Source of the DNA: Vibrio fortis
GTDB taxonomy: Bacteria > Pseudomonadota > Gammaproteobacteria > Enterobacterales > Vibrionaceae
Direction: 5' to 3'
Assembly: GCF_024347475.1 (NCBI RefSeq)
Contig: NZ_AP025487.1
Span: 2,418,001 to 2,482,000, forward strand
Length of the DNA: 64,000 nucleotides
The translations under genes and the position numbers were made by a program. Under the pieces are notes generated by a model, which saw only the letters and a list, made by a program, of their open reading frames with translations, ran no database searches and had not been told where the DNA came from. Positions 35,769 through 46,430 of the stretch are shown one piece after another. Each line of letters begins with the position of its first letter. Within the stretch, counting starts at the first letter, position 1.

Positions 35769-37343
35769 ATGCGAGTTAAGTACAGCTGGGCTTTGGTATT
35801 ACTACTTTCTGGTTGCCAATTAACTCAGCCAGATAATCAAGACCAAGCTTCCGAGCAAACCAACACTCCCCCTGCTAAAGAGATTTCTCAATCGGAAGTT
35901 TCCGTATCAAAAGCAGAGCAAGAACAACCAAAAGTTGAAGCACCTGTCGTTACTCCACAAACACAACAAGATGTTTGGAAACGCATTGCGATGCAGCTTG
36001 AAATGGATATCCCCAATCACAAAAAAGTCGATTACTATCGTACTTGGTATCTGAAGCACCCCAACCATTTAAAGACAGTGTCTCAACGCGCGGAACCTTT
36101 CCTGTATTTGATCACCGAAAAGATCGAAGAGAAAGGCCTACCACTTGAGCTAGCACTACTGCCGGTCGTTGAAAGCTCATTTGATGCGTTTGCCTATTCT
36201 CATGGTAGCGCGGCAGGTCTGTGGCAGTTTATTCCGGGTACTGGAAAATACTATGGCCTAGAGCAGAACTTCTGGTACGACGGCCGTCGTGATGTTGCAG
36301 CATCAACTGATGCCGCCCTTGAGTACCTAGAATCACTGAACAAGCGCTTTGATGGTGATTGGAACCATGCTATTGCGGCTTATAACAGTGGTGGTGGCCG
36401 TGTAAACAGCGCGATCCGTAAGAACAAAAAGTTAGGTAAACCAATCGACTTCTTCTCTCTCGATCTACCGAAAGAGACCAGCGGCTATGTACCAAAACTT
36501 CTGGCTCTAGCGGATGTCATCGCCAACCAAGAAAAGTACGGCATTGACATTCCACCTATTGCCAACAAACCTGTTCTTAAACTGGTTAACCCTCAAGAAC
36601 AGCTGGATCTAGCGATTGCGGCTAATTACGCGGGTATCCCAGTAAAAGAACTACAGAGCTATAACCCAGCTTACAACCAGTGGGCTACTGCACCAGAAAA
36701 ACACCAGCAACTCCTGCTCCCAATCAATTCTGTTGATCAATTCAATAAAGAAGTGGCAGCGAATAAAGGGAAAGGCATGAAGCTGGTTCGCTATAAAGTG
36801 AAATCTGGCGATAGCATCAGTGTACTTGCACAACGCTACAACACCACCAGCAAGGTGATTCGTAGTGCAAATGGCATGACCAATAACAATATTCGCGTTG
36901 GTCAGCACCTGCTTATTCCATCATCAACCAAAGATGACAAAGTGTATGCCCTAAGTGCCTCTAACCGCTTAGCCAGCACGCAGTCAAAAAGTCGTGGCCA
37001 ATACAAGCTAACTCACACAGTAAAAAGTGGTGATAGCCTATGGACGATTGCACGAGCCAATAAAGTCTCTCATCAATCTCTTGCTAAATGGAACGGCATG
37101 GGACCTCGAGATACACTACGCATTGGTCAAAACCTCGTCATCTGGAAGAACAGTTCTGATGGTGCGATCATTCGAACTGTCTACTACAGCGTAAAATCTG
37201 GCGACACAGTCAGCGGTATTGCATCAAAGTTCAAAGTAAAAACTTCGGATGTTGTAAAATGGAACACTTTGCAAAACAAGAAGTACTTACAGCCAGGTCA
37301 AAAGATCAAACTGTATGTTGATGTAACTAAGGTAAGTGTATGA
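35769..37343 (+). CDS. mltD: membrane-bound lytic murein transglycosylase D
   Basis: Cleaves peptidoglycan glycan strands. 524 residues. Lipoprotein signal with lipobox L-L-S-G-C. The SLT domain (about residues 105-240) has the catalytic glutamate in P-V-V-E-S-S-F and G-L-W-Q-F-I-P-G-T-G. Three C-terminal LysM repeats, starting about residues 342 (Y-K-V-K-S-G-D-S-I), 417 (H-T-V-K-S-G-D-S-L) and 474 (Y-S-V-K-S-G-D-T-V), bind the wall; E. coli MltD has two. AAAAAAGG precedes the ATG. The following gene overlaps its stop by four bases (ATGA). Confidence 0.96.
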   Translation: MRVKYSWALVLLLSGCQLTQPDNQDQASEQTNTPPAKEISQSEVSVSKAEQEQPKVEAPVVTPQTQQDVWKRIAMQLEMDIPNHKKVDYYRTWYLKHPNHLKTVSQRAEPFLYLITEKIEEKGLPLELALLPVVESSFDAFAYSHGSAAGLWQFIPGTGKYYGLEQNFWYDGRRDVAASTDAALEYLESLNKRFDGDWNHAIAAYNSGGGRVNSAIRKNKKLGKPIDFFSLDLPKETSGYVPKLLALADVIANQEKYGIDIPPIANKPVLKLVNPQEQLDLAIAANYAGIPVKELQSYNPAYNQWATAPEKHQQLLLPINSVDQFNKEVAANKGKGMKLVRYKVKSGDSISVLAQRYNTTSKVIRSANGMTNNNIRVGQHLLIPSSTKDDKVYALSASNRLASTQSKSRGQYKLTHTVKSGDSLWTIARANKVSHQSLAKWNGMGPRDTLRIGQNLVIWKNSSDGAIIRTVYYSVKSGDTVSGIASKFKVKTSDVVKWNTLQNKKYLQPGQKIKLYVDVTKVSV

Positions 37344-38026
37344 ACCCGTCAAGTAACCCACTCGTAATGCTGTTGGATATTTTCCGTTCTCCAACTGCGT
37401 GTTTCCTAGCGCTGTATCAGCGAGGAGCCTGGGGGTGGCAACCCTACGTTGTCTTAATGCTCAGCCCATTTCTATTTTGGGGTGCCTATTTTTCTAACGT
37501 AGATTTCACCTGGTTAAGTGCAGAGTTAACTCGCCAACTAGCACAAACCAACCCAGATCAATTAGAGTTACTTGATAGCAATACACTGCTTGCCAGTGAA
37601 ATCATCAGCGATGTCTTTGGTCGTACGCTAACTATTGCAATGCTCGCTTTCTGGTTCAACCTAGCGACGAAACCAAGCCAGCATCAACATGGTTACTGGA
37701 AGTGGTTTGCCGCTGCCTCAGTCATAACTTTCCCTGCGGTTCTGGGTGATATTGCCAGCTACGCTAGTTTGCTACTGAAACATGGTCAGGTCATGAACTA
37801 CGCCGCTGATCTGAACAGCATTAATGGCCTTATTAAGCTGCCACTAACTAATGATTGGTCACAGTTTGCTAGCTCATTCCCACTACTACTGCCTTGGTAC
37901 ATCGTGCTCGGTTACGCAGCAGTGCTTACTTGGACTGAATTTGAACGTGGTCAAGCCCTAGTAATCTCGGCGCTGCCTTGGGTTGGCTACTACCTAATTT
38001 GGGCACTGTACATTCTGGTGTCTTAA
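37340..38026 (+). CDS. YIP1-family inner-membrane protein
   Basis: 228 residues with five or six hydrophobic segments typical of the YIP1/YckJ-like family: F-L-A-L-Y-Q-R-G-A-W-G-W-Q-P-Y-V-V-L-M-type start, then F-G-R-T-L-T-I-A-M-L-A-F, S-V-I-T-F-P-A-V-L-G-D-I, L-P-W-Y-I-V-L-G-Y, and a C-terminal hydrophobic end. It starts inside the mltD stop (ATGA), so translation is coupled to the transglycosylase. No function known; the coupling makes a link to wall turnover worth testing. Confidence 0.8.
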   Translation: MNPSSNPLVMLLDIFRSPTACFLALYQRGAWGWQPYVVLMLSPFLFWGAYFSNVDFTWLSAELTRQLAQTNPDQLELLDSNTLLASEIISDVFGRTLTIAMLAFWFNLATKPSQHQHGYWKWFAAASVITFPAVLGDIASYASLLLKHGQVMNYAADLNSINGLIKLPLTNDWSQFASSFPLLLPWYIVLGYAAVLTWTEFERGQALVISALPWVGYYLIWALYILVS

Positions 38027-38036
38027 TCCCGCTTAA

Positions 38037-38879
38037 TTACTGAACATCAAACGTAACCTGCATAGGGTTATGATCTGAAGCGTCCGATTCGGGCGCTTTT
38101 GCTTTTCTAACGGTCAGGCCGCGATAGAAGATATGATCCAGAACTAACCCAGTCACAAACTGAGTGCGATGATCTGGCGAAAATGCCACTTCGGCTAAGC
38201 CCACTTCATTCAAGGCCTTCTGCAGTGCATCAAAGCGGGCTTCACTCCAACTATTAAAGTCTCCTGCAAAGATAATTGGACCACGATACTCTCTTAGTGT
38301 TGATGTCAATGCCGACAACTGTTGTACGTAGTCTTCTGTACCGAGAGTAAAGTTAACCGCGTGGATGTTCACAACAGCAAGCTGCTCACCATTACTTAGT
38401 TGATAACGCGACCACAACGCCGATTTCGGTAGCTGCAACCAGGGTTCTTCATGAGTGTAAGCACAAGCCTCAATAGGAAGATGAGATGCAAGGTTTAACA
38501 CCCCTGCACTTTGATTGAACGCCTCAAAGGCATTGACGCGATTGCTTCCCCATAAGCCACTAGTGATCCAAGATTGCATCTCTTCACTCATACTTGCTTC
38601 TTGCAGCAGCACTAACTGACTCTCATTAGTCAATGCATTGAGGGCTGAGCGCCAATTATCTCGATTCTGTTTATAGATATTCCACACCGTCACATTCAAA
38701 CCATTGGAAACATCGATCGCTTGCGGTAATGGGTTTTGATAACAACTGTAAACATCATTGCTAATCGTTGGAGAGTGAGTGACAAGGTTGGGCTGAGCGG
38801 GGATCTTGAAAATCAGTTTAAAGCTTGCGAACACCAGCGCAGAGCCAACAACGAAACCAAACAGTATTTTCTTCAACAT
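38037..38879 (-). CDS. endonuclease/exonuclease/phosphatase-fold protein, YafD-like
   Basis: 280 residues. An N-terminal hydrophobic segment (I-L-F-G-F-V-V-G-S-A-L-V-F-A-S-F) is a membrane anchor or signal. The EEP fold carries V-W-N-I-Y-K near residue 65, Q-E-A-S for the metal-binding glutamate, V-N-I-H-A-V-N, I-I-F-A-G-D-F-N-S-W, and C-terminal S-D-H-N-P-M. All EEP catalytic positions look intact, so a phosphodiesterase or phosphatase is likely, but the substrate is unknown. Similar to E. coli YafD. A terminator stem lies just upstream at 38900. Confidence 0.82.
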   Translation of the reverse strand: MLKKILFGFVVGSALVFASFKLIFKIPAQPNLVTHSPTISNDVYSCYQNPLPQAIDVSNGLNVTVWNIYKQNRDNWRSALNALTNESQLVLLQEASMSEEMQSWITSGLWGSNRVNAFEAFNQSAGVLNLASHLPIEACAYTHEEPWLQLPKSALWSRYQLSNGEQLAVVNIHAVNFTLGTEDYVQQLSALTSTLREYRGPIIFAGDFNSWSEARFDALQKALNEVGLAEVAFSPDHRTQFVTGLVLDHIFYRGLTVRKAKAPESDASDHNPMQVTFDVQ

Positions 38880-38897
38880 AAACCGTGCCCTAGAAAT

Positions 38898-38926
38898 GAA
38901 AAAGGAGCGATAATCGCTCCTTTTAG
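38898..38926 (-). terminator. terminator of glnB
   Basis: Perfect 11-bp stem AAAAGGAGCGA / TCGCTCCTTTT with TAA loop, T-rich on both strands. It separates glnB from the YafD-like gene downstream on the minus strand. Confidence 0.85.
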
Positions 38927-38939
38927 GGTAAATGTTTTT

Positions 38940-39287
<348 letters not shown>

Positions 39288-39338
39288 TTAAACTCTACGA
39301 ATAGCCCATTATCGAATAGCTATCATAAACATTCAATG

Positions 39339-39368
39339 AAAAAAGCCAGCGCTAACAAGCACTGGCTT
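39339..39368 (-). terminator. terminator of the cytochrome c gene
   Basis: Minus-strand stem AAGCCAGTGCT / AGCGCTGGCTT with a 4-base loop and TTTTT after it. It lies between the cytochrome and glnB, so glnB needs its own promoter in 39279-39338. Confidence 0.88.
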
Positions 39369-39391
39369 AGAAATCACATTCACATGTAAAA

Positions 39392-39703
39392 CTATTTTAG
39401 GCTTGCATAGTAAGCAGCAAGATTGGCAATGTCAGCATCACTTAACATTGACGCTTGAGCCTGCATCACAGCAGCAAGGCCGCCATTACGCTGTTTAGTT
39501 TTGTATGCGTTAATCGATGTTACGAGGTATTGCTCGTTTTGACCTTTTAGATTTGGGTAACCTGGGATCACGGCGATACCGTCAGCGCCATGACAAGCTG
39601 CGCACACTGCGGCTTTCGCTTGACCCGCTGCCACATCACCCGCTAGAGCATTGCCACTTAATAGTCCCAGTCCAAGGACAAATCCTACTGCTATCTTTTT
39701 CAT
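39392..39703 (-). CDS. periplasmic class I cytochrome c
   Basis: 103 residues. Signal peptide cleaved near N-A-L-A. One heme site C-A-A-C-H at about residues 34-38 and the distal methionine candidates in A-S-M-L-S-D, with C-terminal I-A-N-L-A-A-Y-Y-A. It resembles the single-heme half of cytochrome c4 or small cytochromes c553/c554. An electron carrier to an oxidase or peroxidase; the partner is not evident from the neighbours. Confidence 0.9.
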   Translation of the reverse strand: MKKIAVGFVLGLGLLSGNALAGDVAAGQAKAAVCAACHGADGIAVIPGYPNLKGQNEQYLVTSINAYKTKQRNGGLAAVMQAQASMLSDADIANLAAYYASLK

Positions 39704-39762
39704 TGCTTATTCCATTGATTATTATTGATATAAGTGCGTCCAAATTGTGCCACAAAGTTGTT

Positions 39763-41097
39763 TTACTTGCTCCAGACGGCTTCACAATCTTGGCCTTGAT
39801 AACGCTTATCTACAAAAAGCCCCATCACTGCCACTACGTTCTCGCCATCCATGAGGATCGGAGTCCTACGACGCAACCAACTCGGTATCTTGTATTCTTG
39901 GAATAACTTTTTCATTTTCCGGCTATGCCCACGCCCCACAGGATGAGCGACTAGGCCTTCTGGGTTAAATATCACTTTTAATGGATTAGTAGTATTAGAT
40001 AGAGATAGTTTTAGTGAGTCTTCACTACCTTTCGAGACCACACCACTACTAGCTCGCAGTGAGAGGAAACCTAGTTGGTCAGGCAATTCCAGAGACTGCC
40101 CCAATTGTATCTCAGCTTGCCAAGCTTCTAGTGATGGTTGGGATTCGACAATAAACAGTCTGTTATCAAAGCGACGCACTTCTGCATCACCCAGCACTAA
40201 CACTGGGTTCGCATCTTGCTGCGCACAAGCCACTTCACTCCACAACAACGCCAACTGTTTCTGACTCGGCATAGTTAGGCCACTTTTCGACAACCACATT
40301 CTCAATAACCGTGCGCGCATTAAGCTCGAGCAATCCAATACGCTTTCAATCTTCAAGCTGTTATGCAAACCAAGGGCTTGATCTAATTTAGGGGCAATCA
40401 GCTCATCTAGCAGTAACTCTTGCTCAGCGCACAATTGAGCGCTGCGAGCCACTGATTCCGGGAAAGAAGGCCAGCGTTCCACCAGCTTAGGTGTGACTTC
40501 ATGGCGAATAAAATTTCGGTCGAAGCGCTGGTCTTGATTACTTTCATCTTCAACCCATGTCAGTCCGTTGTGTTTGGCATACGCTTCAATCTCTTGTCGA
40601 GAAGAGCCAATTAAGGGACGTATCAACGTCGCCTCGCCAATAGACATAACTTTTGCCATGGATGACAAACCTTTCGGGCCACTGCCTCGTTTCAAGGCGA
40701 GAAGAAACGTCTCTAGTTGATCGTCCTGATGTTGACCTGTAAGTAATACATTACCTTTGTGTAGGTGTGTTTTCAGCGCTCCATAACGAGCATCTCGAGC
40801 TAGCTTTTCTAGACTTTCACTGCCAGAAGTATCTAAAGAAACTCGCTCGACATAGAGTGTTACACCTAACTCCAAACACCACTGATGGCATTGCTCAGCC
40901 CAATCATCGGCATTACTACTCAAGCCGTGATGAACATGGACAGCAATACAATCAACACCTTGCTCTCTACTATAACGAGCAGCCAATTCCAGTAACACAC
41001 GTGAATCAACTCCACCACTGAATGCGATAACAATTCGGTTTATAGAAGATAAGTGAGACTCAAGAGCGGATGAGAACGCCTGATATAGATGGGACAT
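39763..41097 (-). CDS. tilS: tRNA(Ile)-lysidine synthase
   Basis: Modifies C34 of the CAU-anticodon tRNA-Ile to lysidine, so it reads AUA. 444 residues, about the usual full-length enterobacterial form. ATP pyrophosphatase P-loop S-G-G-V-D-S near residue 30. Central linker, TilS substrate-binding domain around residues 235-310, and the C-terminal TilS domain with P-V-G-R-G-H-S-R-K-M-K-K-L-F. Last gene of the long minus-strand block, 121 bases after accA and behind its terminator. Confidence 0.95.
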   Translation of the reverse strand: MSHLYQAFSSALESHLSSINRIVIAFSGGVDSRVLLELAARYSREQGVDCIAVHVHHGLSSNADDWAEQCHQWCLELGVTLYVERVSLDTSGSESLEKLARDARYGALKTHLHKGNVLLTGQHQDDQLETFLLALKRGSGPKGLSSMAKVMSIGEATLIRPLIGSSRQEIEAYAKHNGLTWVEDESNQDQRFDRNFIRHEVTPKLVERWPSFPESVARSAQLCAEQELLLDELIAPKLDQALGLHNSLKIESVLDCSSLMRARLLRMWLSKSGLTMPSQKQLALLWSEVACAQQDANPVLVLGDAEVRRFDNRLFIVESQPSLEAWQAEIQLGQSLELPDQLGFLSLRASSGVVSKGSEDSLKLSLSNTTNPLKVIFNPEGLVAHPVGRGHSRKMKKLFQEYKIPSWLRRRTPILMDGENVVAVMGLFVDKRYQGQDCEAVWSK

Positions 41098-41131
41098 TAG
41101 AATTTTGGCAGTTAAGAGTAATGTAACAATA

Positions 41132-41164
41132 ATAAAAAAGGGTTGGCACTGAGTCCAACCCTTT
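41132..41164 (-). terminator. terminator after accA
   Basis: Minus-strand stem AAAGGGTTGG / CCAACCCTTT with an 8-base loop, then TTTATTATT. It sits between accA and tilS. Confidence 0.88.
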
Positions 41165-41218
41165 CACTATCTCTTATCACGTCTAAATAAGTGTGATAAC
41201 TAAACAGTCATCGCCTAA

Positions 41219-42178
41219 TTAGCAGTAACCGTAGCTCATTAGACGCTGGTAACGACGCTCTAGTAGTGTGTCGTTGTCAAACTGCTCTAGCTCTTCTAGT
41301 TGTTTAACTAGCGTTGCTTTCATGTTCTCAGCCATTTGGATTGGATCACGGTGAGCACCACCTAGTGGCTCAGGGATGATCTCATCAATCAGCTCAAGCT
41401 CTTTTAGACGAGGTGCAATTAGGCCCATCGCTTCTGCAGCTTGTGGTGCTTTGTCTGAATCGCGCCATAGGATTGACGCACAGCCCTCTGGAGAGATAAC
41501 TGAGTATGTTGAGTATTGAAGCATGTTCACGTAGTCACCAACACCAATCGCGAGTGCACCACCAGAACCGCCTTCACCAACAACGTTACAGATAACAGGA
41601 ACTGTTAGACCTGCCATTACTTTAAGGTTTTTCGCGATCGCTTCAGATTGACCACGCTCTTCTGCACCAACACCTGGGTATGCACCTGCAGTATCGATGA
41701 AAGTAATGATTGGCATGTTGAAACGCTCAGCCGTTTCCATTAGGCGAAGCGCCTTACGATAACCTTCTGGCTTTGGCATACCAAAGTTACGGATTACTTT
41801 CTCTTTAGTCTCACGACCTTTTTGGTGACCAATAACCATAACTGGACGACCATTTAGACGAGCCATACCACCAACGATCGCTTTGTCGTCAGCGTAAGCA
41901 CGGTCACCCGCTAGCTCTTCAAATTCAGTGAACACGTTCTCTAGGTAGTCTAGCGTGTAAGGACGCTGTGGGTGACGAGCAAGTTGAGCCACTTGCCATG
42001 CACCTAAGTCACTAAAGATTTTCTGTTTAAGCTCTAAGCTTTTTTTCTCTAGTTGTTCAATTTCTTTGTCTAGATCTACCGCAGCATCACCACCGTGACG
42101 AGAAACGTCACGTAGCGCTTCAATTTTTGCTTCAAGTTCAGCGATAGGCTTTTCAAATTCTAGAAAGTTCAGGCTCAT
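41219..42178 (-). CDS. accA: acetyl-CoA carboxylase carboxyltransferase alpha subunit
   Basis: Transfers carboxyl from biotin to acetyl-CoA, giving malonyl-CoA for fatty acid synthesis; works with AccD, not in this window. 319 residues, as in E. coli. Marks: [12 protein letters not shown] start, [22 protein letters not shown], and [11 protein letters not shown]. It follows dnaE by 45 bases, the conserved dnaE-accA pair. Codon use is strongly biased. Confidence 0.98.
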   Translation of the reverse strand: MSLNFLEFEKPIAELEAKIEALRDVSRHGGDAAVDLDKEIEQLEKKSLELKQKIFSDLGAWQVAQLARHPQRPYTLDYLENVFTEFEELAGDRAYADDKAIVGGMARLNGRPVMVIGHQKGRETKEKVIRNFGMPKPEGYRKALRLMETAERFNMPIITFIDTAGAYPGVGAEERGQSEAIAKNLKVMAGLTVPVICNVVGEGGSGGALAIGVGDYVNMLQYSTYSVISPEGCASILWRDSDKAPQAAEAMGLIAPRLKELELIDEIIPEPLGGAHRDPIQMAENMKATLVKQLEELEQFDNDTLLERRYQRLMSYGYC

Positions 42179-42223
42179 CTATGAATCCTTGTTGACTCAG
42201 CTCCCATTAGCAAGAGCTGAATT

Positions 42224-45200
42224 TTAGTTAAATTCGAGTTCTACTTGGCTATTTCCAAGTAGCTGTTTTAATTCATCTAGTAATGTATCACTTGGCGTCA
42301 CGCGCCATTCTGTGCCCAATGTTAACCGCGCTCTAGCGTCGGCACGCTGGTAGTATACATTGACTGGGACCGTTCCGGCTCTATATGGTTCTAAGATTTG
42401 GCTAAAACGCTCAAAAAATTGACCATTAATTTGTGATTGATCGATAGAAATCGATAATCCACGAGCATATTTTTCTCGGGCGCTTCCTAAGTCCATGACC
42501 TCGCGCGCGGACATTTTAAGCCCACCATTGAAGTCATCAAAGCTGACCTGTCCAGAAACGACCACAATTTTGTCTTTTTCGAGCAATTCTGCGTAGCGTT
42601 CGAGCGCATCTGAGAACAACATCACTTCCATTCGACCCGAACGGTCATCAAGTGTCATCAAACCGATTCGCGTACCACGCTTCGTGGTCATCACTCGAGC
42701 TGCAATCACTAAGCCTGCAATCGTTAATGACTGATCACGACGCGTAGGTGTGGCATCTTTCAAACGACAGCTGGTGTATTTCGCGAGCTCTTTAATGTAG
42801 GCATTAACAGGGTGTCCTGTTAGATACAAACCTAAAGTTTCTCTTTCACCCTCTAGCCATACCTTCTCAGGCCACTTAGGCACCTGAGTATATTTCTGTT
42901 CAACCTCTTCCGGCGCATCGGTCAGCACACCAAACATATCCGATTGACCGAACGACTCTGCATGGTGGTGTTGGCTCGCCGCTTTCACCGCATCGTTAAG
43001 CGAGGCCATCATTGCCGCACGGTGTGGACCCAAGCGATCAAGTGCACCCGACATAATGAGCTTTTCAATAACACGCTTATTGACCTTCTTGAGGTCGATA
43101 CGAGCACAGAAATCAAACAGGTCTTTAAAATACCCGCCCTTATTTCTGGCTTCGATGATCGCCTCAATCGGACCTTCACCGACCCCTTTAATGGCACCGA
43201 TGCCATAAACGATAGCGCCATCTTCATCCACATTAAAGCGGTATAGACCTGAGTTGATGTCTGGTGGCAATAGCTTCAGCTTCATACGGAAACACTCATC
43301 CACAAGGCCGATGACCTTCTCAGTGTTATCCATATCCGCCGTCATTACCGCAGCCATAAATTCAGCAGGATAGTGCGTTTTCAGCCAAAGGGTTTGGTAA
43401 GAAACCAAAGCGTAGGCAGCAGAGTGAGATTTGTTAAAGCCGTAGCCTGCAAACTTCTCTACCAAGTCGAAGATTTTCATGGCCAATTCGCCATCAACCC
43501 CGTTGGCTTCAGCACCCTCTTTAAAGGTACCACGCTGCTTCGCCATCTCTTCTGGCTTTTTCTTACCCATCGCACGACGCAACATATCCGCGCCACCTAG
43601 AGTATAACCAGCTAGGATTTGGGCAATCTGCATTACCTGCTCTTGATACAAGATAATGCCATAGGTTGGCTCAAGCGTTTCTTTTAACGATTCATGTTGC
43701 CATGTTTCATCTGGGTATGAGATGGCTTCTCGGCCGTGTTTACGGTCGATAAAGTTATCTACCATGCCCGATTGCAGTGGGCCCGGACGGAACAGGGCTA
43801 CCAATGCGATAATATCTTCAAAACAGTCAGGTTGGAGACGTTTGATCAGATCTTTCATACCACGCGATTCCAGCTGGAATACCGCGGTGGTTTCTGAATT
43901 TTGCAATAAATTGAACGACGCTTGGTCATCTAACGGAATCGATTCGATACGAACGGGATCTTTGCCTTCACGCTCTAATCTTGGGTTCACTAGCCCTAGT
44001 GCCCAGTCGATAATAGTCAGCGTACGCAGACCTAAGAAGTCAAACTTAACTAGACCAGCGGTTTCTACGTCGTTCTTATCAAACTGAGTTACTGGGAAGT
44101 TACCCTCGGCATCTGCATAGATCGGTGCAAAATCAGTAATCGTCGTTGGAGAGATTACAACACCACCCGCGTGTTTACCGGCATTACGAGTACAGCCTTC
44201 GAGGATACGACACTTATCAATCAGCTCACGAACTTCCTCATCCCCATCATACAACTCTGGCAATGCGGGTTCTGCTTTAAAGGCTTTCTCTAGGGTCATA
44301 CCTGGGTCAGGCGGAACTAACTTAGAGATACGGTCAACGAAGCCAAACGGGTGACCTAGTACACGCCCTACGTCTCGAATTACCGCTTTCGCCGCCATTG
44401 TACCAAAGGTGATGATCTGAGATACCGCATCACGGCCATACATTTCCGCAACGTGATCAATAACTTGGTCACGTTTATCCATACAGAAATCGATATCGAA
44501 ATCGGGCATGGAGACACGCTCTGGATTCAAGAAACGTTCGAAAAGTAGATCGTATTCGAGTGGATCAAGGTCAGTGATATCCAGTGCGTACGCCACCAAT
44601 GAACCCGCACCCGAACCACGCCCAGGACCTACCGGAACATCATTATCTTTAGACCACTGGATGAACTCCATTACGATCAAGAAGTAACCTGGGAACCCCA
44701 TGTTATTGATTACTTCAAGTTCGATTTTTAAACGGTCGTCATACTCAGGTCTGCGCTCAGCACGTACCTGTTCATCAGGGAAAAGGAATGCAAGACGACG
44801 CTCAAGACCCTCTTCAGACTTTTTGATCAGGAAGTCTTCAATCGCCAGACCTTCAGTTGGGAAGTTTGGCAGGAAATATTCCCCTAAACGAACCGTTACA
44901 TTACAACGTTTAGCGATTTCCACACTATTTTCCAGCGCTTCTGGAATGTCTGAGAACAACTCACACATCTCTTCTTCACTACGAAGGTACTGCTGCTCGC
45001 TGTAGTTCTTTGGACGTCGCGGATCTTCTAGTGTGTAGCCATCGTGAATCGCAACTCGAATCTCATGCGCTTCAAAGAGGTCTTCTGAGATAAAGACCAC
45101 TTCGTTAGTCGCCACAACTGGAAGTTCTGCACGCTCGGCTAACTCCAAAGCAAAGTGCAAGTAAGACTCTTCATCAGGGCGACCAGTACGAACCAGTTCA

Positions 45201-45703
45201 AGATAGAAACGATCGGCAAAGTGTTCTTTGTAGAAAGCAACACTGCTATCAACAAGAGCTTGATTGCCCTTTAGTAGTGCTTTACCAATCTCGCCATCTT
45301 TCGCACCGGATAAAATGATCAAGCCTTCCGCATTCTCAATCAGCCACTCTTTATCAATCACTGGGTGGTGTTGAACGTGACCACGTAGGTAGGCTTTCGA
45401 TATCAACAGAGTGAGATTGTTGTAACCCTTGTTATCGGTTGCGAGCACAGTCAAACGAGTGAGTTCTTCGCCAAACTCGGGAGATTGCATCAGGAAGTCT
45501 GCACCAATAATAGGCTTTACACCACAGCCATGGGCCGTGCCATAAAACTTCACCAGACCACACAGGTTGGTAAAGTCGGTAAGCGCCATCGCAGGCATGC
45601 CCATCTCAGCGACTTTTTTCACCAACGGCGGTACTTTGGAGAGTCCATCGACCATGGAAAAGTCACTATGAACACGAAGGTGGACGAATTTAGGATCTGA
45701 CAT
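42224..45703 (-). CDS. dnaE: DNA polymerase III alpha subunit
   Basis: Replicative DNA polymerase catalytic subunit, 1159 residues (E. coli 1160). N-terminal PHP domain H-L-R-V-H-S-D-F-S near residue 7. Palm catalytic aspartates in P-D-F-D-I-D-F around residue 400 and the third in V-K-F-D-F-L-G-L near 555. Thumb and fingers follow, then the beta-clamp binding motif Q-x-x-x-M-F (Q-S-D-M-F) near 920, an OB fold (L-T-I-A-G-L-V near 1000) and a C-terminal tau-binding tail. Its proofreading partner gene dnaQ is at 32785. Confidence 0.98.
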   Translation of the reverse strand: MSDPKFVHLRVHSDFSMVDGLSKVPPLVKKVAEMGMPAMALTDFTNLCGLVKFYGTAHGCGVKPIIGADFLMQSPEFGEELTRLTVLATDNKGYNNLTLLISKAYLRGHVQHHPVIDKEWLIENAEGLIILSGAKDGEIGKALLKGNQALVDSSVAFYKEHFADRFYLELVRTGRPDEESYLHFALELAERAELPVVATNEVVFISEDLFEAHEIRVAIHDGYTLEDPRRPKNYSEQQYLRSEEEMCELFSDIPEALENSVEIAKRCNVTVRLGEYFLPNFPTEGLAIEDFLIKKSEEGLERRLAFLFPDEQVRAERRPEYDDRLKIELEVINNMGFPGYFLIVMEFIQWSKDNDVPVGPGRGSGAGSLVAYALDITDLDPLEYDLLFERFLNPERVSMPDFDIDFCMDKRDQVIDHVAEMYGRDAVSQIITFGTMAAKAVIRDVGRVLGHPFGFVDRISKLVPPDPGMTLEKAFKAEPALPELYDGDEEVRELIDKCRILEGCTRNAGKHAGGVVISPTTITDFAPIYADAEGNFPVTQFDKNDVETAGLVKFDFLGLRTLTIIDWALGLVNPRLEREGKDPVRIESIPLDDQASFNLLQNSETTAVFQLESRGMKDLIKRLQPDCFEDIIALVALFRPGPLQSGMVDNFIDRKHGREAISYPDETWQHESLKETLEPTYGIILYQEQVMQIAQILAGYTLGGADMLRRAMGKKKPEEMAKQRGTFKEGAEANGVDGELAMKIFDLVEKFAGYGFNKSHSAAYALVSYQTLWLKTHYPAEFMAAVMTADMDNTEKVIGLVDECFRMKLKLLPPDINSGLYRFNVDEDGAIVYGIGAIKGVGEGPIEAIIEARNKGGYFKDLFDFCARIDLKKVNKRVIEKLIMSGALDRLGPHRAAMMASLNDAVKAASQHHHAESFGQSDMFGVLTDAPEEVEQKYTQVPKWPEKVWLEGERETLGLYLTGHPVNAYIKELAKYTSCRLKDATPTRRDQSLTIAGLVIAARVMTTKRGTRIGLMTLDDRSGRMEVMLFSDALERYAELLEKDKIVVVSGQVSFDDFNGGLKMSAREVMDLGSAREKYARGLSISIDQSQINGQFFERFSQILEPYRAGTVPVNVYYQRADARARLTLGTEWRVTPSDTLLDELKQLLGNSQVELEFN

Positions 45704-45782
45704 TCTTCTTCCTGATATCTAGGCTAGGCCTAGGGGTAACAACTTTTTTAATTCTATGAGTTTCTGCTAGCTAACGCGACTA

Positions 45783-46403
45783 TTAATCAAGCCCTAAAAT
45801 GCGTTTAACAGGTTTGAAACTCTTACGGTAGTGCTCAGTAACACCATGTTTTTCAATGGCTTCAAAGTGCGCTTTGGTTGGGTAACCTTTGTGTTTGGCG
45901 AATCCAAATTCAGGATGCAGCTTATCGAGCTCTTCCATCTCTTGATCTCTCACCACCTTAGCAATGATCGAAGCTGCACTGATTTCGGCAACGCGCAAAT
46001 CACCTTTCACAACAGCTTGGCCAGCCATTGGTAAATCAGGTACTCGATTTCCATCTATCAGCGCCATATCAGGTTGTACGCTTAAGCCAGCAATAGCACG
46101 CTGCATAGCAACCATCGTCGCTTGAAGAATATTTAACTCATCAATTTCCTGAGGGGAGCAACGTCCTACCGACCAAGCCAGTGCTTTTTCTTTAATCTCT
46201 GGCAGCAAAGCAAGGCGTTTCTTTTCTGATAGCTTCTTGGAATCATTGAGCCCTTCAATGGGATTATTAGGGTCGAGAATCACCGCAGCTGTTACTACAT
46301 CACCAACCAAAGGTCCGCGCCCCACCTCATCAACCCCAGCAAATAATTGGTAGCCTGCTGGATACTCAAAAGGAGGAAGTTCTTTTTTATCTTTTACAGC
46401 CAT
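45783..46403 (-). CDS. rnhB: ribonuclease HII
   Basis: Removes ribonucleotides from DNA and RNA from hybrids. 206 residues. Catalytic acidic residues in G-V-D-E-V-G-R-G-P near residue 26, then L-N-D-S-K-K-L-S, and the third aspartate in A-L-I-D-G-N. It sits between lpxB and dnaE, the usual proteobacterial order; 27 bases separate it from lpxB, so they are co-transcribed. Confidence 0.97.
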   Translation of the reverse strand: MAVKDKKELPPFEYPAGYQLFAGVDEVGRGPLVGDVVTAAVILDPNNPIEGLNDSKKLSEKKRLALLPEIKEKALAWSVGRCSPQEIDELNILQATMVAMQRAIAGLSVQPDMALIDGNRVPDLPMAGQAVVKGDLRVAEISAASIIAKVVRDQEMEELDKLHPEFGFAKHKGYPTKAHFEAIEKHGVTEHYRKSFKPVKRILGLD

Positions 46404-46430
46404 AGTGTTCTCTTGGGCATTTAATATTGG

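Noticed and set aside
45717-45735. Palindrome CTAGGCCTAG between dnaE and rnhB
   Set aside because: Short restriction-site-like palindrome with no partner or T-run; no functional reading.
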